From NCBI RefSeq assembly GCF_007754155.1, contig NZ_CP037423.1, positions 4,650,001-4,714,000 of the forward strand: a DNA stretch of 64,000 nucleotides, in the 5' to 3' direction. The stretch comes from Stieleria neptunia. Lineage in GTDB: Bacteria > Planctomycetota > Planctomycetia > Pirellulales > Pirellulaceae. Every line of letters starts with the position of its first letter. Within the stretch, counting starts at the first letter, position 1. Shown here in pieces: positions 37,924 to 48,200 of the stretch. Both the position numbers and the translations under genes were made by a program. The notes beneath the pieces are model-generated. The model ran no database searches and was not told the origin of the DNA. It was given only the letters and a program-made list of their open reading frames with translations.

Positions 37924-40219
37924 ACCGCGCATTCCGATGGGGCTGTGGTGGGCGTTGGCCGCACTGTCTGCCGCCGCGATCGTCTTCTATGTATCGCGCC
38001 GCGATTGGTCTGTCACAGGATCACGTCGTTCGGCGATCGTGCTACTGATGATGGTCGGTTTGTTGCTGCCGTTGCTGGTGACGCTGAATCCCGTCTACGT
38101 CCGACCCGTTCCGCGACCATCGGGCAAGCCGAGGCTGACGGTGTTAATGGACGGAACCGCCAGCATGACGGTCAAAGATGTCAGCGGTGAGAGTTCGCAG
38201 TCCCGGTGGCAGCGAGGATTGGAACTTGCCGAATTGGTGACTTCGGAAAACGAAGATGTCGAAGTGACCAAGCAGGTGTTCTACACCGACGAAGTGCGGC
38301 CGTTGCCCATTCCCGACGCCGGGCAGGCCGGCCGCGGCGGCATCTCACATGGCCATCTGACCGATTTGAGTTCCGCGCTGGGGGCAGTGATTCGTAAAGG
38401 CTCACCGCTCGGTCACGCGATCGTGTTGCTCAGTGACGGCGCACATAACGCGGGTTCGGCTCAAAGTGTGATGTCTCGGGCCAAGGAGGCGAACGCGCTC
38501 GCCACACCGATCTACACCGTCACGCTGGGCAGTCGAGTGGGACTGACCAATCTATCGCTGGCGTCGCGATCACCGCGAATGATTGCGTTCTCCGACCAAG
38601 ACTTGATTTTGAACGTGCAACTCGGGCAGGTGGGATTGTCAGGGCATTCGACTCGAATTCAGTTGTTGACTGATTCAAAAGTTGTCGACGAACAGACGGT
38701 CCAGCTTGGCGATCAATCGAATCAACAAATCCGATTCACCATCCCCGGTGGTCCGCAGAAGTCGTTACAGCGATTTCGTTTCGTCGCCGAGGGCGTACCG
38801 GGCGAAGCCACGACATCGGACAACGAAACAACGGTCCTCGTGCAGCGGTTGGATCTGCCGATCAACATCTTGCTGCTCGAAGGCAAGCCCTACTGGGACA
38901 CCAAGTTCTTATGTCGTAACCTCAGCGGGGATCCGATGGTCAGTTTGACTTCGATCGTCAAACTCGGCAACGAGCGGTTCTTGCAGCGACGAATGACCCA
39001 CCGGAGTGATGGCGCCGAGCAACAGGGCGGAGCCGACCAGACCACGCGTGATCCGACGGCGCCCGCCTGGCAAATCCATACGGAGCTGGTTTCACCGCTG
39101 GAGAAGATGGAGATCCTGGAAGACTACCGAATGGTGCTGTTGGGGCGTGACGCAGATCGATTTCTAACGCCGCAAGGAATCGAGAATCTGAGGCAGTGGA
39201 TTTCCCGCGTGGGAGGGTGTTTGGTTTGCGCTCGCGGCGCGCCCAGTAATGAAATCGCCTCGCGACTTGCCGAAATCTTGCCGGTCCGCTGGGTGGGGCA
39301 AGGGGAGACACGGTTTCGCACGCGTGTGACACAGCACGGGCTGGATACGGCCATGTTTGACCCCTTGGTTTCGGAAGGACGCGAACCTCTGTCCAACTTG
39401 CCGTCGCTGTCGTCGTCCGCGGTTCCTCGTTCGCGGCAAGGTCTGCCGCAAGTGTTGATCCAAAGTGTGGCCGATGGCGGTGGTGAGACGGTCCCCGTGG
39501 TTACCTATCAGCGTTATGGCAGCGGCCATACGATTGTGGTGGAAGGGGCTGGGATGTGGCGATGGGCGTTCTTGCCGCCCGAGCACGCCGACAAGGACAC
39601 CGTGTATTGGTCGCTCTGGCAGTCATTGATCGCTTGGATCATTTCGTCGCATGACTTTTTGCCGGGCCAGGCGATTGCGATTCGTCCCGATCGGGCGACG
39701 TTCCTGGCCGGCAATCGGGTCACTGCGTCGCTCTTGATTCGCAGTTCAGGTGAACGAGCGGTATCGGGGGATGCCCAGGAGTTCAGCGTCTTGCTGGAAT
39801 CCGCAGAGGATCAGCTACCGAAACGCTTTCACCCTACTGTGTCCGGGCTTCAGGAGGATTCTTTTCGAGTCGATTTCGGCAATTTGCCCGTTGGGATTCA
39901 TTCCGCTCACGTGGTTCGTGGCGGGGATGACCAAGTGGTCGCCGAAACGTCGATCGAAGTCCGTGATCCGTGGTTTGAAAGCCTGGAAGTCGACGCCCGT
40001 CCCGATCTCATGCGTGCGATTGCGCGGGAAAGCGGAGGTGAAGTCGTGGCCCCGGATCAACTTGCGACCTTGGTCAGTCGCTACGAACAGCGTCTTCGCA
40101 CCAATGAAACGAGTCGAGTGCAGCGAACGATGGTATGGGACCATCCGCTCGCATTGATCGGAATTCTCGGCACCTGGATCACGACCTGGATGATCCGCCG
40201 GCGCTCCGGGCTGACCTAA
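37910..40219 (+). CDS. vWA-type membrane protein, second in operon
   Basis: A 769-residue protein, probably from GTG 37910 (VWTIEPRIPMG, read as Met); a TTG at 37895 is the alternative. Two N-terminal helices (MGLWWALAALSAAAIVFYVS and SAIVLLMMVGLLLPLLVTL) lead to a periplasmic-side vWA-like region (LTVLMDGTASMTVKDVSG, with D-G-T-A-S in place of DxSxS, and IVLLSDGAHNAG), so metal binding may be weakened. A glutamine amidotransferase-like fold follows (INILLLEGKPYWDTKFLCRN, VLLGRDADRFLTPQGIENLR), then an Ig-like end domain and a C-terminal helix. This resembles the large planctomycete proteins paired with BatA in MoxR operons. Confidence 0.8.
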   Translation: MWTIEPRIPMGLWWALAALSAAAIVFYVSRRDWSVTGSRRSAIVLLMMVGLLLPLLVTLNPVYVRPVPRPSGKPRLTVLMDGTASMTVKDVSGESSQSRWQRGLELAELVTSENEDVEVTKQVFYTDEVRPLPIPDAGQAGRGGISHGHLTDLSSALGAVIRKGSPLGHAIVLLSDGAHNAGSAQSVMSRAKEANALATPIYTVTLGSRVGLTNLSLASRSPRMIAFSDQDLILNVQLGQVGLSGHSTRIQLLTDSKVVDEQTVQLGDQSNQQIRFTIPGGPQKSLQRFRFVAEGVPGEATTSDNETTVLVQRLDLPINILLLEGKPYWDTKFLCRNLSGDPMVSLTSIVKLGNERFLQRRMTHRSDGAEQQGGADQTTRDPTAPAWQIHTELVSPLEKMEILEDYRMVLLGRDADRFLTPQGIENLRQWISRVGGCLVCARGAPSNEIASRLAEILPVRWVGQGETRFRTRVTQHGLDTAMFDPLVSEGREPLSNLPSLSSSAVPRSRQGLPQVLIQSVADGGGETVPVVTYQRYGSGHTIVVEGAGMWRWAFLPPEHADKDTVYWSLWQSLIAWIISSHDFLPGQAIAIRPDRATFLAGNRVTASLLIRSSGERAVSGDAQEFSVLLESAEDQLPKRFHPTVSGLQEDSFRVDFGNLPVGIHSAHVVRGGDDQVVAETSIEVRDPWFESLEVDARPDLMRAIARESGGEVVAPDQLATLVSRYEQRLRTNETSRVQRTMVWDHPLALIGILGTWITTWMIRRRSGLT

Positions 40220-40251
40220 CGAAAACGGCACCTCAACCACACAGCAACACT

Positions 40252-43149
40252 ATGTCGTCGATTCCAAATTCCGATCACTCGATCCGATCAAGTGTATCAT
40301 CGGTGCTGCGACCGTACCGCAAGCGTTGGTTGTTCCTGGCGTCAACGCGGATGGTCCTCTGGTCATTGGCAACCATCGTCGTGATCTGGATCGCGGCGAT
40401 GTGGATTGATCTCGTCTGGGCCTTGCCCGACGGGATTCGTTGGTGGGTGTCCCGCATTGCGCCGCAGGTCGCGATCCTGGTCACTGCCGCGGCACTGCTG
40501 GTCCGATTGATTCATTTCAACGACGATGCGATCGCGCGGTGTATCGATGCGGAAAAAGACACCGGGGGCGAGGTCTTGGTCGGTCTGCAATTGGAGGCAC
40601 GACCGTGGCCTTCGAAAGATTCGTTGACGCTTGGGATGGCGTCACTCGCGGTCGACCGGTCGCGCCAACTCGCCGCGTCCTTTTCGACCGGTGATGTCTT
40701 TCGCTTCGATTCACTACGCCGCCCATCTGTTATTTTGTTTTCGATGCTGAGCGTTGTCTTGTTGGTTGCGATGATCGTTCCCGCGATCGCCAAAACTCAA
40801 GTGACGCGTCTGCTGTCCCCAACCTCCGACGTACCACCGTATACGGGGGTGATGATTGAATTGCAATTGGATCGCGACTCTGTCACCTACGGAGACAGTA
40901 CGTTGATCCGTGCGACAAGTACCGGGGCCAGGGTTGAACGGATGCAGTTGGTGATTCGGACGCTGAAAGGTGAGGAAAGCGTGTTGCCCATGTTGCCGAC
41001 CGCGAATTCCCCCGACACCCAATCAGAAACGCACTGGCAAGCGATGCTCAGTAACGTGACGGAACCACTGATCGTGTTTGCGATGAGTGGACGTTCACGG
41101 TCGACCCAGCACGAATTGAAGGTGATCTTGTTGCCGCAATTATTGCCACCGACGGTGCGCATCACTCCGCCGGAATACACGCGGTACGGAACCTATGAAG
41201 GGCCGATTCCCGATCATGGCATCGAGGGTTTGCCGGATACGGAAGTCATGTGGCGACTCGCCAGCAATCGCCCCCTGGCGTCAGGCCGTATTGATTTGCA
41301 ATATCGTGACGAGACTCGTGAGACAATCCAGCTTTGGCCCGATACAGAGGATGCGAGTCGATTCGTCAGCCGCCAAGCAGAAGCCGCGTCGTCAACCGTC
41401 TACGGATCCATGCGGTTGACCCGACCCGGTCAATTCACGCTGTCCGTGACGGACATCGACGGAATCACATCGCGGGAATCGATCAGCGGAAGTATCGGCA
41501 TTCTCAAAGATGGGCATCCCGTCGTTCGCATCACCTCCCCCAGGCCCATCTCTCTTGCGACCCCGAACATCAAGCTGCCGGTGACGATCGAAGGCGCCGA
41601 TGACTACGGGATCGCCCGAATGTGGCTCTATCGGTCGCTCAACGGATCGCCGGCCAGCAAAATGGAACTGGAAACCGATGGCACCCGCCAACAACGCGTC
41701 CGCTGGGATCTTCCGCTGGATCAGTACGGCTTAAGTTCCGGCGACGAAATACAGTTGTTCGCAAGGATCGAAGACAACGACCCGAACGGTGCGAAAGGCG
41801 CTGAATCACCGGTAACGGTCGTGCGGATCATTTCGCAGGTAGAACTGGACGAATTGAGAATTCGTCAGAAGGGCGTCGAAAGCTTGCAGGCCAAGTACGC
41901 GGCGGCGCAACGCCAATTGGAACACCTTGCCGAGGCCCTCCGCGCGGTCGATGAAGCTGCAAAGCGCGCCGCAGAAGACGGTTCGGCCGAATCCAGGGAA
42001 AGGCTACACGAGAAATTGGCCGCCGCGAAACAAGCCGCGGACGAGGCCGCCGAAGCGATGGAAAAGTTCAGTCAACATCCGATGCCGATTGACGTCGATC
42101 GCGAGTTGACCGAGAAGCTTGCCGCGCAAGCCAAACAAATTCAGCAGCTTTCCAAGCAGCTGGAAAACGCCACCGCTGCTGATCCACAATCCCAACAAGA
42201 TCTATCGAGCGAACAACAAGAAATGCTGCGGCGGCTGGGCGAACAAGTCGCTTCCCAACGGCAAGACCTTCAGCAAAACGCGGTCGAGCCGCTTCAACAG
42301 TTGCAGCAAATCATGCCGCTGATCGTGGACCAGCAACGATTCGAGCAACTCGTCCGCCAACAGCGTGACTTGGCTCGACGATTGAATTCGCTGAATTCCG
42401 AGACCGATCCGGAACAAGGTCGCGTCGCCGAATTGGAAACACAACAACAGCAGCTTCGTCGAGCGCTTGACCAGTTGTTGGACGATATCGAGGCACACGC
42501 CAAAGCCCTTCCCGACGAACCGAGCTTGGAAAAGCTGCGGCGGACTGCGGAAGAGTTTGTCGACGGGATCCGCGAAAGCCAGGCTGAATCGGAGATGTTG
42601 TCCGCGCAGCAAGGCCTATTGGAAAATCAGTTTGCCGACGCATACGACGATGCCAAATCAGCGGCCGATATCTTGGAGAGTTTTTTGTCCCAATGCAAAG
42701 GCATGGGCGATCAAGCCTGTCAGAACTGTCAAATGGCGTTCAATCCGGGGGCCGGCGGAGCAAGCTTGGGGAATTCGATCGAACAGATCTTGTCCATGAT
42801 GGGCATGAAACCGGGGGCAAGTGGTATGCGGCCGGGTGGTTCACCGGGGATGGGACTCGGTTGGGGTGCCGGTGGCGGATACTCCATGCGTCAGCCCGGA
42901 CCCAACAACGTTGGAATGTACGGGGCGATGCCAACCTCCGCGACCAGCCCTCGCCAAGGACGTGGCGACCGCGCCTCCGGTGGGATTGCCTCGATCAGGT
43001 CCGGTTCACCCGGCGGCGGACAATCCAATCAGATCGATCAGCCGCCCCATGACGCCGGTGGCGGACAAGCCGATCAAGCGATCCCCGGTAAATACCGGGA
43101 TAAGGTTTCCGAATACTTTCGACAACTCGCCGAGCAATTGGGAGAGTGA
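40252..43149 (+). CDS. DUF4175-like membrane protein with coiled coil
   Basis: A 965-residue protein from ATG 40252 (MSSIPNSDHSIRSS). Three N-terminal helices anchor it: about residues 33-50, 67-85 (QVAILVTAAALLVRLIHF) and 160-178 (ILFSMLSVVLLVAMIVPAIA). A beta-rich external region (TVRITPPEYTRYGTYEGPIP) includes DDYGIARMWLYRSLNG, typical of DUF4175 domains. Residues about 540-810 form a long Gln/Glu/Ala coiled coil (AEALRAVDEAAKRAAEDGSA). The tail (about 845-940) is Gly/Met/Pro-rich, with CKGMGDQACQNCQ just before it. DUF4175-like proteins are common in MoxR/BatA operons; their function is not defined. Confidence 0.78.
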   Translation: MSSIPNSDHSIRSSVSSVLRPYRKRWLFLASTRMVLWSLATIVVIWIAAMWIDLVWALPDGIRWWVSRIAPQVAILVTAAALLVRLIHFNDDAIARCIDAEKDTGGEVLVGLQLEARPWPSKDSLTLGMASLAVDRSRQLAASFSTGDVFRFDSLRRPSVILFSMLSVVLLVAMIVPAIAKTQVTRLLSPTSDVPPYTGVMIELQLDRDSVTYGDSTLIRATSTGARVERMQLVIRTLKGEESVLPMLPTANSPDTQSETHWQAMLSNVTEPLIVFAMSGRSRSTQHELKVILLPQLLPPTVRITPPEYTRYGTYEGPIPDHGIEGLPDTEVMWRLASNRPLASGRIDLQYRDETRETIQLWPDTEDASRFVSRQAEAASSTVYGSMRLTRPGQFTLSVTDIDGITSRESISGSIGILKDGHPVVRITSPRPISLATPNIKLPVTIEGADDYGIARMWLYRSLNGSPASKMELETDGTRQQRVRWDLPLDQYGLSSGDEIQLFARIEDNDPNGAKGAESPVTVVRIISQVELDELRIRQKGVESLQAKYAAAQRQLEHLAEALRAVDEAAKRAAEDGSAESRERLHEKLAAAKQAADEAAEAMEKFSQHPMPIDVDRELTEKLAAQAKQIQQLSKQLENATAADPQSQQDLSSEQQEMLRRLGEQVASQRQDLQQNAVEPLQQLQQIMPLIVDQQRFEQLVRQQRDLARRLNSLNSETDPEQGRVAELETQQQQLRRALDQLLDDIEAHAKALPDEPSLEKLRRTAEEFVDGIRESQAESEMLSAQQGLLENQFADAYDDAKSAADILESFLSQCKGMGDQACQNCQMAFNPGAGGASLGNSIEQILSMMGMKPGASGMRPGGSPGMGLGWGAGGGYSMRQPGPNNVGMYGAMPTSATSPRQGRGDRASGGIASIRSGSPGGGQSNQIDQPPHDAGGGQADQAIPGKYRDKVSEYFRQLAEQLGE

Positions 43150-43152
43150 ATC

Positions 43153-43899
43153 ATGTGTATCCATCAGTGGTGGTTGGAACAAATGCAACGTTTGGGTTGC
43201 GGTCTGGTCGTTGTCGCACTCGCTGCGACTTCGCACGCGGAGGAGACGAATGCAAAGCAAGGCTCGAATCCGCCGTCTAATGTCGTTGCCGATCCAGACT
43301 CAAAAGGCGGTGAGCCGGAAAGCATTGTTCAAGTCGCAAATCTGATCTATGCCGGCACGAAGACCAGCGAGTGTTTCGCGGATAACTTTCTGCGCAAAGC
43401 GGAGAGCGATTCTTCGATCAGTACCACTCGCCGACTTCACTCCGTGAAGCTGTCCTCGGATGAAATCTACAATTTCCCGATGGTGATTATGACCGGCGAA
43501 GGCGAATTCGATCTGTTGCCCGAAGAACGTGATCACCTCAGCCGCTTCGTTCAACGCGGCGGTTTTCTGTTGGCGTCTGCCGGTTGTTCGTCCCCCGAGT
43601 GGAATCGATCGTTTCGACGCGAAATGGTCAAGGTCTTTCCGGGGCAAGAGATGGCCGTCCTGCCGATGGATCATTTGATCTTTCACACCGCCTATGACAT
43701 CGCTGACCTGAAAGCCAAACACGGCACGCCGCGGCCGCTTGAAGGGATCCATTTCGGTTCCCGACTGGGGGTCCTGTACTCGCAAGACGGCTTGAACGAC
43801 ACGTCGAACGCTCAAGGATGTTGCTGTTGCGGAGGAAATGAAATCACCAATGCCGAGCAAGTGAACGTGAACATTGTCATTTACAGCTTGCTGCAATAA
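43153..43899 (+). CDS. DUF4159 family protein
   Basis: A 248-residue protein four bases after the previous gene. It has an N-terminal signal (LGCGLVVVALAATSHAEE) and a DUF4159 domain: VQVANLIYAGTKTSECF, VIMTGEGEFDLLPEERDHLS, RFVQRGGFLLASAGCSSPEW and the C-terminal VNVNIVIYSLLQ. The domain resembles a glutamine amidotransferase-like Rossmann fold with no known activity. Unusual is C223-C226, four consecutive Cys in NAQGCCCCGGNE, in the loop before the last strand. It should be periplasmic, where this cluster could form disulfides or bind metal. It overlaps none of its neighbours but is tightly spaced (3 bases to the next start). Confidence 0.88.
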   Translation: MCIHQWWLEQMQRLGCGLVVVALAATSHAEETNAKQGSNPPSNVVADPDSKGGEPESIVQVANLIYAGTKTSECFADNFLRKAESDSSISTTRRLHSVKLSSDEIYNFPMVIMTGEGEFDLLPEERDHLSRFVQRGGFLLASAGCSSPEWNRSFRREMVKVFPGQEMAVLPMDHLIFHTAYDIADLKAKHGTPRPLEGIHFGSRLGVLYSQDGLNDTSNAQGCCCCGGNEITNAEQVNVNIVIYSLLQ

Positions 43900-43901
43900 G
43901 T

Positions 43902-45281
43902 ATGACGTCCCATTCAAAGCTCGTTCATTCGTTGATTGGCACCGGAGGAAGTTTCCTCTGCTTGACCTTGATGTTCGGTGGTTGTCATCGGCAACAACCG
44001 ACATCGTTCGGGTTGATCTTCAGCGGCGACACGGCGGGCTGGATCACTCCCTGCGGTTGCGCGTCGAACCAATCCGGAGGTCTCGCCCGCAGGCAAACAC
44101 TGATCGACACCCAACGCGAACAGCGTCCCACGATCTATGTCGACGTCGGGGGCAGTGCAAGTGGCACCTCCGAATACCATCAGGTCAAACTCGAATCGAT
44201 CCTCCGGGGGATGATGTTGATGGATCTGCGTGCCCATAACCTTGGCAAGACCGAAACAGATCTCGGGCCCGATGTCCTGCAACGGCTGGCCGAATCGACG
44301 GGCACACCGTGGCTCTCGACGAACCTGTCAACCAAGGATGGAAGCTGGACCCCAACTCGTATCCTCGTGGAAGAAGTCGGCGGTTGTCGCGTGGGGATCG
44401 TCGGCGTGATCGATCCTCAACTGATCCACAACGATGCCTGGTCGGTTCAAGACCCGGTGTCTGCAGTCGTCGCTGCTCTCGATCAAGTTGAAACAGACGT
44501 TCGAATTGTGTTGGCGTACATGGATCAGGGCCAGCTTCAATCGCTGGCTGCAGCACTTCCCGAAGTCCACGCCGTGCTCGGCGGACCGACGGGCCAATCG
44601 ATGAGTCCCAATGAGATCGGCGAGGTGGTCGTCATGTCGGCAACGAACAAGGGAAAGTATGTCGGCGAATTGGTGATCGACGCTTCTAGCGATGCACAAT
44701 CCTATCGTACCGGTGATTCGCGATTGATCGAAGTGTCCAGCGAAATGGATGAAAGTGCAGCGCAAGTCGCCAATCTGAATGCCTACTACAAGAGGTTGTC
44801 GGTTCTGGATTTTCCCGCGGACGAAACCGGTTTGGTATCCAGCCTAACAAGCCATCGCGAGGGTTTTGCCATTGCCGGGTCAAATCGCTGTGCCACCTGC
44901 CACCCGCCGGATGATTCGGTTTGGCATCGGTCTCGTCATGCTCATGCTTGGGATGTTCTCGTGGCCAAGTCGGCCCAGTTTGATCCATCCTGCCAGCAAT
45001 GTCATACCACCGGCTACGGAATCGAAGCGGGCTTTCAAAACGTCGCCTCCTCTCCGGATCACGTCCATGTCGGTTGCGAGAACTGCCACGGTCCATCGCA
45101 TGAACATGTCAACAACCCCAAAGTCAAGACTCCCTGGGTTGCCGCACAGCAGTGCGTGCGCTGTCACGATCGCGAGAATAGCCCGTTGTTTCAATACGAT
45201 TCCTATTGGAGCAAGATCGTCCATGGTGTCGGCGCGGACCTGCCTGGCAACGACTCTAATCTGTCTGAGGTCGAATTGTGA
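43902..45281 (+). CDS. Four-heme cytochrome with UshA-like N-terminal domain
   Basis: A 459-residue protein with a lipoprotein-type signal (LCLTLMFGGCHRQ). Residues 35-300 match a UshA/5'-nucleotidase-like metallophosphatase fold in reduced form: LIFSGDTAGWITPCGCASN, QSGGLARRQTLID and NLGKTETDLG; the second metal-binding His motif is not evident, so activity is doubtful. The C-terminal part is a cytochrome c554-type domain with four CxxCH motifs at C330 (CATCH), C364 (CQQCH), C392 (CENCH) and C418 (CVRCH), plus extra His (WHRSRHAHAW) suitable as axial ligands. It should be anchored outside the membrane. Its stop overlaps the start of the next gene (GTGA at 45278). Confidence 0.88.
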   Translation: MTSHSKLVHSLIGTGGSFLCLTLMFGGCHRQQPTSFGLIFSGDTAGWITPCGCASNQSGGLARRQTLIDTQREQRPTIYVDVGGSASGTSEYHQVKLESILRGMMLMDLRAHNLGKTETDLGPDVLQRLAESTGTPWLSTNLSTKDGSWTPTRILVEEVGGCRVGIVGVIDPQLIHNDAWSVQDPVSAVVAALDQVETDVRIVLAYMDQGQLQSLAAALPEVHAVLGGPTGQSMSPNEIGEVVVMSATNKGKYVGELVIDASSDAQSYRTGDSRLIEVSSEMDESAAQVANLNAYYKRLSVLDFPADETGLVSSLTSHREGFAIAGSNRCATCHPPDDSVWHRSRHAHAWDVLVAKSAQFDPSCQQCHTTGYGIEAGFQNVASSPDHVHVGCENCHGPSHEHVNNPKVKTPWVAAQQCVRCHDRENSPLFQYDSYWSKIVHGVGADLPGNDSNLSEVEL

Positions 45282-48200
45282 TCGAGCGAACGATGCCTCT
45301 GCTTTTTGTCGCGATGTTCGGGTTGCTGACAGGCTTCGGGCCGGGAAGTACCGGGCGAGCGGATGATCCCCCAGTCGAATCGCCGGCAGACGTCGAACGA
45401 GATACCGTCGATCTGTTGGACAATTTTTTCGGTTCAAACCAGTCGAACCCCGATCCGCCAAAGCAATCTCAACCCGATTCGCCCGCGGAAGATGATTCAC
45501 CGACACAAACCGATGACTCTGATCCGTCGCGTTCGGTCGCTTCAGAATCGCCCGGCATGGCAGTGGACCGCCAATCAGAGAACGATCATCCGCGACATGC
45601 GGGAGATCGAATCGAACCGGTCAACACGTTCGAAGAAGGCAAGCGATTGGCGCTGCTTGAACAGCGACCCTTGCTGGTCGTTTTTGGTGCCGAGTGGTGC
45701 GGGTGGTGTCAACGGCTCGAAAATGAGCTGACGACGCCGGAAGCGAGTCCCATCTTAAACCGCTGGGTGTTGGCCTTCGTCGATGTTGATTTGAACCCGG
45801 AGATCGCCCAACACTTTCAAGTCGGCGCACTGCCCTCGCTGCGGGTCCTGGACGGATCGGGCGCCAGTGTGGCGTCGCGTGCGGGATACATGCCATTGGC
45901 CGAATTGGAAGCCTGGCTTGAAGACCACTATCAGAATGCTGACCCCGTTCTGCAATCGGTGCTGTTTGCGTCGGGTGCGCCCGATGCAAGCGAGATCGAT
46001 GAGCTAACCGAGCTTTTGGGTTGGCGTTCCGCTTCGGTCCGAGCCGCCGCTGCCAAACGTCTATCCGATCACAGAAGTCTTACCGCGGGCGCCGTCGTCG
46101 ATCAACTTCGTGCGGGGAAACTGGCCGCTCAATTGACCGCATTGGAGATCCTGGCGAACTGGCACGCGCCGGTCGGCGCGATGGATCCGTGGATCCCGGA
46201 ATCCATCAATTCGGAATCGTTGCCGCCCTTGGTCCAATGGCTGCGTCGGTTGCCCGCGGAGTCCGCGGCGCTGAAGCCTGACGCTAGCGAAACCGCGAAT
46301 GACCGCCGACAGATCGGCGACATCCTGCGTGAACTTCTCTCCGCACCGGAAGTTCGTCATCACGAGTTGATCCAGCGAGCGATCGTGATCGGCGATCATG
46401 CGGCGGACGAAGCCAAACGCATCGAGTCAACGGCCGAGTCGTTGACGGATGACCAACGACAACGTTTGCGCCGGGTTCGATACAGCGTCCTGGCCGGCCC
46501 GTCGACTCGGCTCGCCAATGCCGGATTGATCGAATCGCTTTCGAAACTGGATCGTCCCACACACTTTTCGGCCGCCGAAAAACTTCTCGCCGATGTGACT
46601 TCGCAGGACCAGCCGCTGATCGACGAATTGTCCGAGGACCGGGATCCGTTGGTCAGAGAACTGGCCGTCTCGGCTCTGCACCGGATCGGTGCGCTGATGT
46701 CGGGCGACCGAATGCAGAGATTGCTCGATGATGAGAGCCCCAGCGTTCGGACAGCCGTGCTCCGGCAGTTCGCCGAAGACCCCGACGATGAAATCACCAA
46801 GCGGCTCGTCGAGTATTTGGAATCTGAGTCCGATGAGGATCTGCTCATCTATGCGACCAAGATCCTGGGTAAGTTGGCCAGCCGTGTCGAGGCGAGCGAC
46901 GCACTCGCACAGTTGATCGATGACGAACGCTGGCGAGTCCGGGCGGCTGCCTTGGATGCCGTGGATGAATTCGTCAGTGAAAACAGTTATCTGATGGACC
47001 TTGATGCCGGAGGTTCTGTGGTCAGTGAACCCGTTGCCGATGCGGTACTGGAACACACCAACGATCCCGATACTTTTGTGGCGAACAAGGCACAGTATCT
47101 TGTCCCGAAAGTGGTCAGCAAGCGGACTGCGGATGCCGTCGCACAGTTCTTGCTCTCTGATCTGGAACGCGGTCGAGACATCCTTGAATCCGTGGAAGGC
47201 TACGAACGCGGACAGCTGCTGACTCCGTTGGTCAATTTGAGTACGCAGTGGCTTGACGGAGACGATCCAAGCCGACTTGCCGACGCCGCGTTGTTGATGA
47301 CCGAAGTTTCACCGACGACGCTCCGTTATCGGTTGGATGATCTGATGAAATCAGACAGCATTGACGTCCGATTGGCGGCGATTCGGGCCTTTATTCCGTG
47401 TATGGAAGAGTTTCGAGAACAGAGTGTTGGGGATGAACTCAAACAGTGGCGGCTGGCGTTCTCGACCAACGAAGGGCGAGCGATTGATTCGATCGCGCTG
47501 ATCCGGCCGATCCCGCAAGTCTTCATCCCCGAAGCGCCGGAAACGGATGCCAAAACCGTCGACCAGAACGATCGGGCGGCAGGACGTGACGACGATTCCC
47601 GCGAACGCGACGATAACGAGGACGACCCGCTCGACCAGATCGGCAGCTTCTTCGGATCAAAGCAACCCGACGAGAATGCCGGTGACCCCACTGCAACCGA
47701 TTTGGGTTCCGAAGAGGCACCTTCTTTCGATTTCACCGATTCCTTTTTTGGTGACGCGCCCCCTGCCCCGGAACGACAACCGCGAGAAGCCGAGGATAAC
47801 TCGAACGACCTTGCCAAGCTCGATTCGAGCCGACTCGGAAGCGTATCGTACTGGCTCGATCGGTGGCAGAATCGTGATGCGAGTCTGACGCGACCGACTT
47901 GGGTACGAAATTGCGAGCCTATTCTGGCTGAGATGCTCGATTCTGATGATCCAACCGAACGTCGCTTGGCGGCCGTCGCGTTGATGGTTTCCGGAGATGA
48001 CTCGGCGGCAGATCGAGTCCTGGAAACACCTTCCGGCGTTGCCCCAGGCCAGTTGAGCGAACATCAATGGATGTCCTGGCTGTCGCCGGAAGCACGGATG
48101 AAATGGGTGCGGAGTCAACTCTCTGACTTGAAATCTGATGAAGCGGGTAAATCGTTGGACAAGGATTGGGATGCGGCCACTCTCACGGAATCGTTGGACA

